From the NCBI GenBank assembly GCA_051649605.1, contig JBOFHK010000030.1:1-51066 (forward strand): a DNA stretch of 51,066 nucleotides, in the 5' to 3' direction. Shown here in pieces: positions 15,934 through 23,871 of the stretch. The position numbers and the translations under genes are program-made. Each line of letters begins with the position of its first letter. Positions within the stretch are counted from its first letter, which is position 1. The notes below the pieces were generated by a model, which was not told the origin of the DNA, ran no database searches, and saw nothing but the letters and a program-made list of their open reading frames with translations. Origin of the DNA: Brevinema_A sp051649605. GTDB lineage: Bacteria; Spirochaetota; Brevinematia; Brevinematales; Brevinemataceae.

Positions 15934-17469
15934 ATGGGTTGGTCTATAGTTGATGGGATCGTATTGGTTTTATATCTGGGTTTCTTAGTATGGCTAGGTT
16001 ATTTCTTTTCTAAAAGACGATCAAATAGTGATGATTATTTTGTAGGTGGGCAGAGAATTCCTGCTTGGGTTGCAGCTTTTAGTCTTTATGCAACAGGTTT
16101 ATCTTCGATTTCTTATGTAGCAACAACTTCTAATGTTTATCAAAGTGGGTGGATTTTTGCAGTAGGGGTTCTAGGAATTATTCCACTAATTCCTCTAGTC
16201 GCAGAGTACTTTGTTCCTTTTGTTCGACGTTTAAAATGTGTTACCGCTTATGAATATTTAGAAGTACGTTTTGATCGTCCGATGCGTTTATTTGCTAGTG
16301 CGGTCTTTATACTTTTTCATGTAATGAGAATAGCTATTGTTATTTTTATTCCGACACTAGCTTTTAGAGAGGTATGGCCTAATGTGAATCCTTTATTAAT
16401 TGTTGCGGTAATGGGATTCCTTTGTGTGATTTATACCACGGTTGGAGGATTTGAGGCTGTTGTTTGGTCGGATACCATCCAAACGATTCTTCTTATCGGA
16501 GCGGCGGTGTTGGTAATGGCTTATGGATTCCTCTCTATCCCAGCAGGGGTTAATGGATTTGAAACATTAGTTGCCGATGGTAAAGTTTTCCCTCCAGAAA
16601 ATTTTTCTTTTGACCCTAGGATAACAACGGTTTGGTGGTTATTTATTGGTGGTTTTTTTGGTTCGATTTATCAATATATCGGTTCTCAAGATATGGTACA
16701 AAGGTATAGTTCGACAAAAGACCTCAAAGAAGCAAAAAAAACGCTCTATATGCAGTTCCCTCTTTTATTTACCAGTGTGATTATGTTTACAGGTATGGGT
16801 TCAGCAATTTATTTGTTTTATAAATTTAATGGTGCTGCCCCTGAGTTAGTAAATAACAATGCTCTTCTTCCATATTTTGTGATTAACGAACTACCAATAG
16901 GGCTTTCTGGATTGGTCATTGCAGGGATTTTTGCCGCTGCTCAATCGACGGTATCCTCTAGCTTAAATTCTACTGCAACTTGTGCTTTGGTAGATTTTAT
17001 TGCACCACTAAAAAAATCTGAAATTACCGATAATGACAAAATCGTATATGCTCAATGGATTAGCTGGCTTGCTGGGATTATAGGGACGATTATTGCGATG
17101 GTCTTTATTACACAAGGGCAAAGCGATATGTATGTCTTTTTCAACAGCATTTTAGGATTACTGGGTTCTCCAATTGCTGGAGTGTTTCTATTGGGGATCT
17201 TCTCCAATAAAGTTAGTTCTCAATCAGCTTGGATAGGATTCGGTATCTCGATTTTCGTTGCTTTATACCTCGGAAATCCAGGGGGGCTCTTTAATTTGAT
17301 TCCAGGATATGTTAAACCAGATATTTTTGGATTTTTATTTGCTCCTATTGTTATTGCCTCTTGTATGATTCCTGGATATCTTGCCTCCTTAGTATTGCCT
17401 GCCCCTTCTAAAGAGCATCTTGATGGTTTGACCTACTCTTCGTTATCAGATCAATCGGATATTTACTAA
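15934..17469 (+). CDS. Sodium:solute symporter, probable sialic acid transporter
   Basis: 511 residues, SSS family with about 13 transmembrane segments. The first helix is followed by DDYFVGGQRIPAWVAAFSLY; ATGLSSISYVATTSNVY resembles the substrate/sodium site of TM1, and AAQSTVSSSLNSTAT provides the sodium-site Ser/Thr of TM8. SSS-type sialic acid transporters (SiaT/NanT of several pathogens) are known. Being the last gene of nanM-nanA-nanQ, 22 bases after nanQ, it most probably imports sialic acid. A hairpin terminator follows directly. Confidence 0.82.
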   Translation: MGWSIVDGIVLVLYLGFLVWLGYFFSKRRSNSDDYFVGGQRIPAWVAAFSLYATGLSSISYVATTSNVYQSGWIFAVGVLGIIPLIPLVAEYFVPFVRRLKCVTAYEYLEVRFDRPMRLFASAVFILFHVMRIAIVIFIPTLAFREVWPNVNPLLIVAVMGFLCVIYTTVGGFEAVVWSDTIQTILLIGAAVLVMAYGFLSIPAGVNGFETLVADGKVFPPENFSFDPRITTVWWLFIGGFFGSIYQYIGSQDMVQRYSSTKDLKEAKKTLYMQFPLLFTSVIMFTGMGSAIYLFYKFNGAAPELVNNNALLPYFVINELPIGLSGLVIAGIFAAAQSTVSSSLNSTATCALVDFIAPLKKSEITDNDKIVYAQWISWLAGIIGTIIAMVFITQGQSDMYVFFNSILGLLGSPIAGVFLLGIFSNKVSSQSAWIGFGISIFVALYLGNPGGLFNLIPGYVKPDIFGFLFAPIVIASCMIPGYLASLVLPAPSKEHLDGLTYSSLSDQSDIY

Positions 17470-17499
17470 ATTCTTTCAAATCCGATACAAAAATTAATA

Positions 17500-17548
17500 A
17501 AAAATCACTTTATTGCTAGATTTATTATCTAGTGGTAAAGTGATTTTT
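17500..17548 (+). terminator. Terminator of the nan operon
   Basis: AAAAATCACTTTA (17500-17512) pairs with TAAAGTGATTTTT (17536-17548), and CTAGAT (17516-17521) with ATCTAG (17527-17532), a two-part stem ending in a T-run. It also separates the operon from the esterase gene 15 bases on. Confidence 0.75.
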
Positions 17549-17562
17549 ATAGGACATATAAG

Positions 17563-18372
17563 ATGATTATAAAAGAACATATTCTCCCCACCCCTGATAT
17601 TTTCAAACGAAATATTAAGATTCGTGTAGCCCTTCCCGAAAAGATTTCTCAGCCGATCCCCATGATGATCGTACATGATGCCCAAAATTTTTTTGATGTA
17701 TGGTCAGGAATAGAAACAAAAATAGGAACAATAACTTTATTAGATAAGATGTTTCAAGAAGGATTAACCCCTATTGCTCTTGTGGGTATTGATACTTGGG
17801 AATCTAGGGAGTTACTAGACCGTTTTACGGATTTATCGCCTTGGGAGTCGAGCGATCTTTTTAAATATATTCCAGGATGGACAGATGTAAAAGTTAGTAG
17901 TGCTGGAGGTCGGGGTGATTTTTATGCCGATTTTGTTGTTAACACAGTGATTCCTTTTGTGGAACAAAATTATAATATTGGGGGTTCCCCTCAAATGCGA
18001 GGGATTGGGGGCTCTTCGATGGCAGCGATGGAGAGTCTTTATATTGGTACAAAGTATAATCGATTGTTTACTCGATTTGCTTTTATGTCCCCTGCTCTTT
18101 GGTGTTTTAAAAAAGAATTTATGAATTATCTTCAGATGATTTCTTCTTTTAAAAATCAAGATCGCATCTATATGGATATAGGGCGAAAAGAAAGCAGTGA
18201 TCCGTTATATAGAGATTTTCCTCAAGAATACTTAGAAGGGGCAGATTGGATCTATGGAGTGCTTAAAACAAAGTGTTTGGATATTCTCTATAGGATTGAT
18301 GAAGAAGGGGAACATAATATGCCTTCTATTGCTCGCCATCTTCCCTTGATGTTTCGTTATCTTTGGTCTTAG
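17563..18372 (+). CDS. Putative alpha/beta-hydrolase esterase
   Basis: 269 residues, esterase D-like (PF00756 type). A nucleophile elbow is visible as GIGGSSMAAM near residue 148 (GxSxx type), an aromatic-rich MMIVHDAQNFF near the oxyanion side at about 35, and a possible catalytic His in EEGEHNMPS near 252. There is no signal peptide, so it acts in the cytoplasm. Its place just after the sialate operon makes a sialate O-acetylesterase or other deacylation role attractive, but a terminator separates them and nothing in the sequence fixes the substrate. Enterochelin-esterase-like hydrolases share this pattern. Confidence 0.65.
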   Translation: MIIKEHILPTPDIFKRNIKIRVALPEKISQPIPMMIVHDAQNFFDVWSGIETKIGTITLLDKMFQEGLTPIALVGIDTWESRELLDRFTDLSPWESSDLFKYIPGWTDVKVSSAGGRGDFYADFVVNTVIPFVEQNYNIGGSPQMRGIGGSSMAAMESLYIGTKYNRLFTRFAFMSPALWCFKKEFMNYLQMISSFKNQDRIYMDIGRKESSDPLYRDFPQEYLEGADWIYGVLKTKCLDILYRIDEEGEHNMPSIARHLPLMFRYLWS

Positions 18373-18383
18373 TAGTTTCAGTG

Positions 18384-18692
18384 ATGTCGTTAAAAATTAT
18401 AGAAACATTAATTGTTACTTTATTAGCAGGAATCATGATCTATTATTATTATCAATTGTACCAAGCCCAAAAAGGAGCAAAATTATTTCTTATTTTAGAG
18501 GTAGGACTAAGGGCGATTAGTTTTGTATTTATTATTATAGAACAAGGATTTCGTTCTTATTGGGAATTATTACACTTTGTTCCAATTTTTCTTAGTATTA
18601 CTTTATATCTTTCGAAGATGAAGATTTTATTTATGATATTAAGTTCTTTAATTATTATCTTATGGATCAACCATCTTATAGCTTTGTATTAA
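18384..18692 (+). CDS. Small membrane protein, unknown
   Basis: 102 residues from ATG 18384; the frame is open a few codons further up, overlapping the end of the esterase gene. Three to four hydrophobic segments (about 5-25, 35-53, 60-75 and 82-101) and few charges. No family recognised. It follows the esterase gene by 11 bases and is likely co-transcribed with it. The ribosome site is weak. It converges with the DUF554 gene 7 bases away, with no room for a terminator. Confidence 0.5.
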   Translation: MSLKIIETLIVTLLAGIMIYYYYQLYQAQKGAKLFLILEVGLRAISFVFIIIEQGFRSYWELLHFVPIFLSITLYLSKMKILFMILSSLIIILWINHLIALY

Positions 18693-18699
18693 AATATTA

Positions 18700-19383
18700 T
18701 TACAAATTTTGAAGAACGATCATATAAATAAGGCTAATAAAAATTGCTGGTAAAAAATTAAGCGTACGAAAAGCACCGATTTTTAAAATATTCAATCCTG
18801 TCATCATAATAAGGATACCACCAATAATATTTAGTTCTGTAAAAGTCGCTGGAGTCATATAAGAAGCAATATATTGTGCCAAAAAGTAAATACTTCCCTG
18901 CCAAACGAATAAAAAAACAGCAGAGAGCATAATCCCAATCCCATAGCTTGCAGCAAAAACAATACAGGTAATACCATCTAAAAGGGCGTTGGTATAAAGT
19001 AAAGTGTAGTCTTGTTTTAAGGCAGCATTAATTGGACCCAAAATAGAAAATGTTCCTAAGCAAAAAAGTAGGACGGTAGTAGTTAGCCCTTGGATAAGAT
19101 TTGTGTCATCAGAGCTATATTTCTTTTGTAGCTTTTCCACTCTTTGGTCAATTTGGAGAAACTCTCCTAATAAATTTCCGAGGACAAGACTGATAATAAA
19201 GAGAAGAGCTTGGGTACTTTGAGGGATACTGGAAGTGATCCAAGAAATACCTAAAGATAAGGCAACAAGCCCCATACATTGGATTGAAGCATCACTATAC
19301 TTTTTATTGAGGCGTTTTCCAAGAAGGCTCCCTAATAAACTTCCCAAAATAATGGTGCTTACGTTAATAATTGTTCCTTGCAT
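18700..19383 (-). CDS. DUF554 family membrane protein
   Basis: 227 residues. The N-terminal GTIINVSTIILGSLLGSLLG, the basic loop after it, GLVALSLGIS and LGNLLGE are the marks of the DUF554 (YdfK) family, inner-membrane proteins with about six to seven helices and unknown role. It is the last of three minus-strand genes, 4 bases after the unknown helical protein gene, and is probably co-transcribed with ymdB. Confidence 0.8.
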   Translation of the reverse strand: MQGTIINVSTIILGSLLGSLLGKRLNKKYSDASIQCMGLVALSLGISWITSSIPQSTQALLFIISLVLGNLLGEFLQIDQRVEKLQKKYSSDDTNLIQGLTTTVLLFCLGTFSILGPINAALKQDYTLLYTNALLDGITCIVFAASYGIGIMLSAVFLFVWQGSIYFLAQYIASYMTPATFTELNIIGGILIMMTGLNILKIGAFRTLNFLPAIFISLIYMIVLQNL

Positions 19384-19387
19384 AAGA

Positions 19388-19741
19388 TTATCCTGTTAAC
19401 ACTATTAAATATTTATAGAGTTTTTTTGTGATTGAGATGAGGGTTTCTTTAGAATAATTAGAGCATAAAGTATTGTAATCATTTGATTTGCGGAGAGCAT
19501 GTTCGATTTGTTGGAGGAGGAGGAGTTCTTCCTGAGAACATTCCAAAGGAAGCTTGCTGAGAATTTCAATGCAGTTCAAATGAGAGATTCCTTTATTTAT
19601 AAATCGGTAGGTATCTTGGATACTTTTAATCAAAATTTCTGGTAGTAAAAAAGCGTGCTTAGAAAAGTCTTCAGCAAGTGTTAATATAGTTTCTACTCGG
19701 TGGAGTAAGGTATCAAGACGGTTGTGTACTATTTTCTTCAT
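19388..19741 (-). CDS. Small helical protein, unknown
   Basis: 117 residues, predicted all-helical and soluble with Leu/Ile heptads and two His-containing N-terminal segments (MKKIVHNRLDTLLHRVETIL). No family recognised. The start overlaps the end of the ymdB-type gene by 29 bases, and its own end lies 4 bases before DUF554, which suggests translational coupling within one operon. No cysteine cluster, signal or membrane segment is seen. Confidence 0.55.
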   Translation of the reverse strand: MKKIVHNRLDTLLHRVETILTLAEDFSKHAFLLPEILIKSIQDTYRFINKGISHLNCIEILSKLPLECSQEELLLLQQIEHALRKSNDYNTLCSNYSKETLISITKKLYKYLIVLTG

Positions 19742-20600
19742 AAAATCCTTGTTGTTTTGGGTCTTCGATTAAATTTTCTATAGGGGAGAATCGTTTTTTG
19801 AATCTAGTAATAAATATGGTGTGTCCTGTTTCTGGATCAATATCAGCGATAAGTCCAGTAGCAATTCTTGTGCCTTTGGTTTCAGGTTGTTGTCGAAACG
19901 GTTCTCCATAAATAGTTTTTTTTAAGGATGTGCCGATTTCAAATCCGATGATAGAATGTTCTGCCCCTGTCATTCCTAAATCAGTAAGATAGCCTGTTCC
20001 CAGAGGAAGGATTGTTTCGTCAGCTGTTTGGATGTGCGTGTGCGTCCCCCACACAATACTGGTTTTACCATCTAAAAAACGTCCCATGATGACTTTTTCT
20101 GCGGTTGCTTCAGCATGGAAATCTAGTGCAATCATTTTAATATCTTGTTTATTTCTTAGTTCTTTGATTTTATCGTAGACAGCATGATAAGGGCAGTCAG
20201 CAGGATTCATAAAGACACGACCTACTGCGTTAATAAGTGCAAATTTGCCGTATTTGGTATCAATAATGATATAACCAGAGCCTGGTGTTTCTTTGGGCAT
20301 ATTGAGGGGTCTGACCACATGAGAATAAGATCCTATTTTATGACGTAGGAGATGTTTATCCCAAGAATGGTCCCCCAAACTCATAAGATCCAACCCGTAT
20401 GAGAATAACTCCTGGATATGTTTTGGTGTAATTCCAAATCCATGAGAAGCATTTTCACCATTGGCAATGATTAAATCAGCTTCCCATTGCTCACGGGCAA
20501 TCGAAAAAGCTTCTTTGGTGGTCGATCTACCAGCGACACCAACAATATCACCAAAAACAGCGATTCTAAGATGCTTACTATTTTTATTAGGCAGAGCCAT
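19713..20600 (-). CDS. ymdB: YmdB family metallophosphodiesterase
   Basis: 295 residues, TIGR00282-type calcineurin-like enzymes that hydrolyse 2',3'-cyclic nucleotides or cAMP. Metal ligands are clear: FGDIVG (16-21), NGENASHG (about 47-54), GDHSWD (about 76-81; most members have GNH), DFHAEATAEK (about 159-168) and GTHTHIQTAD (about 185-194). B. subtilis YmdB influences biofilm and motility gene expression. The last 35 or so residues extend past the usual end. It has a divergent neighbour at 20722 across a palindromic promoter region. Confidence 0.85.
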   Translation of the reverse strand: MALPNKNSKHLRIAVFGDIVGVAGRSTTKEAFSIAREQWEADLIIANGENASHGFGITPKHIQELFSYGLDLMSLGDHSWDKHLLRHKIGSYSHVVRPLNMPKETPGSGYIIIDTKYGKFALINAVGRVFMNPADCPYHAVYDKIKELRNKQDIKMIALDFHAEATAEKVIMGRFLDGKTSIVWGTHTHIQTADETILPLGTGYLTDLGMTGAEHSIIGFEIGTSLKKTIYGEPFRQQPETKGTRIATGLIADIDPETGHTIFITRFKKRFSPIENLIEDPKQQGFYEENSTQPS

Positions 20601-20631
20601 TGTTAACCTCGATACAAAATCATAAATAGTA

Positions 20632-20676
20632 TTGAATAAATATTGATTCTATAGTATAATAGATATATTATACTAT
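20632..20676 (+). promoter_or_regulatory. Promoter with overlapping palindrome
   Basis: TTGAAT (20632-20637), a 17-bp spacer and TATAAT (20655-20660) read toward the glycosyltransferase gene. The -10 is part of a perfect inverted repeat, ATAGTATAATA (20651-20661), GATA, TATTATACTAT (20666-20676). The mirror copy gives a TATAAT for the minus strand (20667-20672), though no good minus -35 is seen. Confidence 0.5.
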
Positions 20677-20721
20677 ATTTTGATATTTTTTCCTAATAAT
20701 TTTTCTTAAAGGTTTATTTTT

Positions 20722-21834
20722 ATGAAAATAGCGTTAGTTCACGATTGGCTAGTAAGTTTGGGCGGGGCAGAAACAGTTTTGGAGCAAATGTACATATTGT
20801 ATCCTGAGGCTGATATTTATACTTTATTTAGTGATCAAACTCTTCTTAATAAAATGAATTTTTCAAACACGCGTGTGGTTCATAGCTCTTTACAAAAAAT
20901 CCCCTTTATCAATAAAATTTACAGAAAACTCCCTAATTTTTTTCCTAAAGCCATAGAAGAATTTGATTTTTCTTCTTATGATTTGGTGATTTCTTCTTCA
21001 CATGCTGTTGCTAAAGGGGTTTTAACTGATGCCAAAACCTGTCATATCTCGTATATTCATACCCCTATGCGTTATATTTGGGATTTAACAGCAGATTATC
21101 TCAAACGAGCGAATTTCTCCAAACCGATTGAATACTATACAAGAAATGTGTTTCATCAACTTCGGACTTGGGATATTGTTTCTTCACTTCGCCCAGATTA
21201 TTTTATCGCAAATTCCCATTTTATCAAACGACGAATCCAAAAAATCTATCGGAGAGAGTCGACGGTTATTCATCCTCCAGTTAATCTTAGTGATATTGTG
21301 TATACCGATAAGCAAAATTATTATGTTACGGCATCTCGGCTTGTGCCTTATAAAAATATCCCTTTGATTGCAGTAGCTTTTGCCCAAATGCCTGATAAAA
21401 AATTAGTGATTCTGGGAGATGGGCCTGATCGTAAAAAAGTAGAAGGGATCTGTAAAACTGCTCCTAATATTGAATATCGAGGCTACCAAGAAAGAGCTCA
21501 ATTATTGGAGACGATAGGACAAGCCAAAGCTTTTGTATTTGCAGCAGAAGAAGATTTTGGTATTCTCCCTGTAGAAGCCCAAAGTTTGGGAACACCTGTT
21601 ATTGCTTATGGAGTGGGAGGAACACGAGAGACGGTACAAGAATCGATCACAGGAGTTTTTTTTGATCAGCAGACTACTGATAGTATAAAACAGGCAGTAA
21701 CTTATTTCGAATCCCTAGAAGATCGTTTTGACCCTCAAATTATTGCTCAACAGAGCCAAAGATTTTCTCAGCAAGAATTTTGCCGTAAATTTAAGCAATC
21801 GATAGAAGAATCATATCATAAATTTCATATTTAA
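20722..21834 (+). CDS. Family 4 glycosyltransferase
   Basis: 370 residues, GT-B fold retaining glycosyltransferase. N-terminal ALVHDWLVSLGGAETVL carries the acceptor-side Gly-Gly loop, HTPMRYIWD is typical of WbaZ-like mannosyltransferases, and the donor site shows ASRLVPYKNI, ILGDGPDRKK, EDFGILPVEAQSLGTPVIAY with the E-x7-E motif. It probably acts at the cytoplasmic face in lipopolysaccharide, glycolipid or exopolysaccharide synthesis. It lies 14 bases before mrp but shares no pathway with it. Sugar and acceptor cannot be told. Confidence 0.82.
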   Translation: MKIALVHDWLVSLGGAETVLEQMYILYPEADIYTLFSDQTLLNKMNFSNTRVVHSSLQKIPFINKIYRKLPNFFPKAIEEFDFSSYDLVISSSHAVAKGVLTDAKTCHISYIHTPMRYIWDLTADYLKRANFSKPIEYYTRNVFHQLRTWDIVSSLRPDYFIANSHFIKRRIQKIYRRESTVIHPPVNLSDIVYTDKQNYYVTASRLVPYKNIPLIAVAFAQMPDKKLVILGDGPDRKKVEGICKTAPNIEYRGYQERAQLLETIGQAKAFVFAAEEDFGILPVEAQSLGTPVIAYGVGGTRETVQESITGVFFDQQTTDSIKQAVTYFESLEDRFDPQIIAQQSQRFSQQEFCRKFKQSIEESYHKFHI

Positions 21835-21848
21835 TAAGGAGGTAACTA

Positions 21849-22904
21849 ATGACGGAACAAGAAGTATTGGATCTTTTAGCGACGCTTACACACCCTGGTA
21901 CTCAGGAAAAATTATCGGAGATTTCTAAAATAGAAGGGATCAATCAAGGTACTGGGTTCTTAAAGATTAGATTGGAGATTCCTAATTTACAACCTGACGA
22001 AAAAAAAACAATACGTACGTTAATAGAGGAAGCTTTTACCGAAAAGGGTGTTGATACTTTAATTAGTATTACCACACAAAGTAGTGTCCAGCCAAAACCA
22101 GCATCAGAAATTAAACCTTTTTTACCAGAAGGTTTTTTAAGTCGTTTTAAAAAGATTGTTGCTGTCTATTCAACAAAAGGTGGAGTAGGGAAGTCTACCG
22201 TATCAGCGAACTTGGCGAAAGATTTTACTGCAAGAGGCTTAAAAACAGCGATTGTAGATTTAGATATTTATGGCCCTAGTATTCCGCGAATCTTAGGAAT
22301 GAAAAATCCTGTAGCAATTTATGATCAACATTTTATCCCTGCTGAGCTAGGGGGTATTCATATGATGAGCGTGGGATTATTAGTGCCTAGTGTGGATTCT
22401 CCATTGATTTGGAGAGCTCCTATTGTTAACGGAGTTATTTTACAGATATTTACTGACACTTTTTGGGATGATGAGTACGATGTTTTGGTAGTTGATTTAC
22501 CACCAGGAACAGGAGATATACCGATTTTGGTAGGACAAAGTATTCCTCCAGATGGAGTACTTGTTGTTAGTACTCCACAGGCAGTGGCTTTGGAAGATAC
22601 TTTTAAAGGCTTGGTCATGTTCCAGAAATTCAATGTTCCAATTGTAGGTTTTGTCTATAATATGGGTTCAGTTGTTTGTGATCATTGTGAGCATACTATT
22701 CCTCTTTTTAATAAGAGTAAAGAATTTGATGAATTGATGATAAAGTATCAAATTAATGTCATTGCCGATTTACCCTTAGATCCGAAAGTAGCGGAATGTG
22801 CAGATAAAGGAGAACTTGATTTGATTGATGAAAATGGATCTTGGAAACAAGAATTTTCTAAAATTACTGATCATCTCATTTCTACCTTAGAACTAAAAAA
22901 ATAA
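21849..22904 (+). CDS. mrp: Mrp/ApbC family iron-sulfur cluster carrier ATPase
   Basis: 351 residues. The N-terminal 80 residues are a DUF59/MIP18-like domain; then comes the deviant Walker A STKGGVGKST (108-117), the switch region VVDLPPGTGD and, near residue 278, the CxxC pair CDHC that would hold a 4Fe-4S cluster between two subunits. These proteins load iron-sulfur clusters onto target enzymes in the cytoplasm. The ribosome site is AAGGAGG. It is followed, after about 70 bases with a separate promoter, by tRNA-Phe. Confidence 0.9.
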   Translation: MTEQEVLDLLATLTHPGTQEKLSEISKIEGINQGTGFLKIRLEIPNLQPDEKKTIRTLIEEAFTEKGVDTLISITTQSSVQPKPASEIKPFLPEGFLSRFKKIVAVYSTKGGVGKSTVSANLAKDFTARGLKTAIVDLDIYGPSIPRILGMKNPVAIYDQHFIPAELGGIHMMSVGLLVPSVDSPLIWRAPIVNGVILQIFTDTFWDDEYDVLVVDLPPGTGDIPILVGQSIPPDGVLVVSTPQAVALEDTFKGLVMFQKFNVPIVGFVYNMGSVVCDHCEHTIPLFNKSKEFDELMIKYQINVIADLPLDPKVAECADKGELDLIDENGSWKQEFSKITDHLISTLELKK

Positions 22905-22924
22905 TCGAGAAAAATAAAAAATGC

Positions 22925-22953
22925 TTGACAAATAAAAGTAAATATTCTATAAT
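22925..22953 (+). promoter_or_regulatory. Perfect consensus promoter for tRNA-Phe/rpmH/rnpA-yidD
   Basis: TTGACA (22925-22930), a 17-bp spacer and TATAAT (22948-22953), an exact sigma-70 consensus. The start would be near 22960, 15 bases before the tRNA. No terminator is seen before the end of rnpA-yidD. Confidence 0.85.
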
Positions 22954-22974
22954 ATTAAGAACGTAAGTTAGGAT

Positions 22975-23047
22975 GCCGAAATAGCTCAGTAGGTAGAGCA
23001 GAGGACTGAAAATCCTCGTGTCGGTGGTTCGATTCCGCCTTTCGGCA
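22975..23047 (+). tRNA. tRNA-Phe (GAA)
   Basis: 73 nt with perfect acceptor stem GCCGAAA / TTTCGGC and discriminator A. D arm GCTC-AGTAGGTA-GAGC, anticodon stem GAGGA / TCCTC around CTGAAAA (anticodon GAA), and T arm GGTGG-TTCGATT-CCGCC. CCA is not encoded, so it is added after transcription. The variable loop is GTGTC. It is directly upstream of rpmH and the RNase P protein gene. Confidence 0.97.
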
Positions 23048-23088
23048 AGAAAAATGAAACATGCTGTTTCAATGTTATGGAGAATATA

Positions 23089-23223
23089 ATGAAACGTACT
23101 TGGCAACCTTCTAAAATTAAACGAGCTCGTAAACATGGTTTCCGTGCTCGAATGTCTGATCGTCATGGAAGAAAAATTCTTTCTCGCCGTCGAGCTAAGG
23201 GACGAGTACGTTTAGCTGTATAG
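23089..23223 (+). CDS. rpmH: Ribosomal protein bL34
   Basis: 44 residues, the normal length, very basic. The sequence MKRTWQPSKIKRARKHGFRA, then the RMSDRHGRKILSRRRAKGR block, is diagnostic of bL34 of the large ribosomal subunit. A GGAG ribosome site lies before ATG 23089. It is 41 bases after the tRNA and stops 3 bases before the likely ATG of rnpA-yidD, the classical rpmH-rnpA order. Confidence 0.97.
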   Translation: MKRTWQPSKIKRARKHGFRARMSDRHGRKILSRRRAKGRVRLAV

Positions 23224-23226
23224 TTG

Positions 23227-23871
23227 ATGAAAAAAGATTTTTCTTTCCCATCGACACAACACCTTAAACGCAAAAAAGAATTTAAACAACTTTATCAAAA
23301 GAGTTTCCGTATTTATGGAAACTCTTTTGTTTATCGATTTATATTTAGTGAATCATCAAAACTAGGAATTGGTGTTTCTAAAAAATTTGGTAATGCTGTT
23401 TGTCGTAATCGGATCAAAAGGGTTATTCGTGAAGAATATCGGTGTACTTATTTTTCTTACCCTATTGTACTTCTTGTCAACCAATTAAAACCATGTCCTT
23501 GTAACAAAAAGATTCGTAAAGAACTTCAAAAAGTTTTTACTCTATTATCTGATTATTATTTGTTACAACAATGTTCTGTAGAGCCTATTGCTTTAAAGTC
23601 GGTGCAAGCTTCTACCAAACTTTCTAGTGCAGCAAAAATGTTATTTATGATGATTCTATTTTATAGAAAGTATATTTCTAAGCGATTAAAACCCTCTTGT
23701 CGCTTTACTCCATCGTGTTCTGTTTATGCTTTAGAAGCGATAAGAGTTTATGGTTTTATGAAAAGTTCGTGGCTGATTATTAATCGATTGTTACGCTGTC
23801 ATCCTTGGGGAGGTTCTGGTTATGATCCTGTACCAAAAAATAAGTTGCTAAATGATCTTAGAGATAGGTAA
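23227..23871 (+). CDS. rnpA: RNase P protein fused to YidD
   Basis: 214 residues from ATG 23227 (a TTG one codon earlier is also possible). Residues about 1-117 are the RNase P protein: LKRKKEFKQLYQKS, then the signature GVSKKFGNAVCRNRIKRVIR. After a linker of about 20 residues, residues about 136-205 are YidD, the membrane protein insertion factor, with FYRKYISKRLKPSCRFTPSC, SVYALEAIRVYGF and RLLRCHPWGGSGYDPVP. The usual arrangement is two overlapping genes; here the frame is continuous with no stop. An internal ATG near 23638 could start a separate YidD, but it has no good ribosome site. The yidC gene that often follows is absent. Confidence 0.88.
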   Translation: MKKDFSFPSTQHLKRKKEFKQLYQKSFRIYGNSFVYRFIFSESSKLGIGVSKKFGNAVCRNRIKRVIREEYRCTYFSYPIVLLVNQLKPCPCNKKIRKELQKVFTLLSDYYLLQQCSVEPIALKSVQASTKLSSAAKMLFMMILFYRKYISKRLKPSCRFTPSCSVYALEAIRVYGFMKSSWLIINRLLRCHPWGGSGYDPVPKNKLLNDLRDR

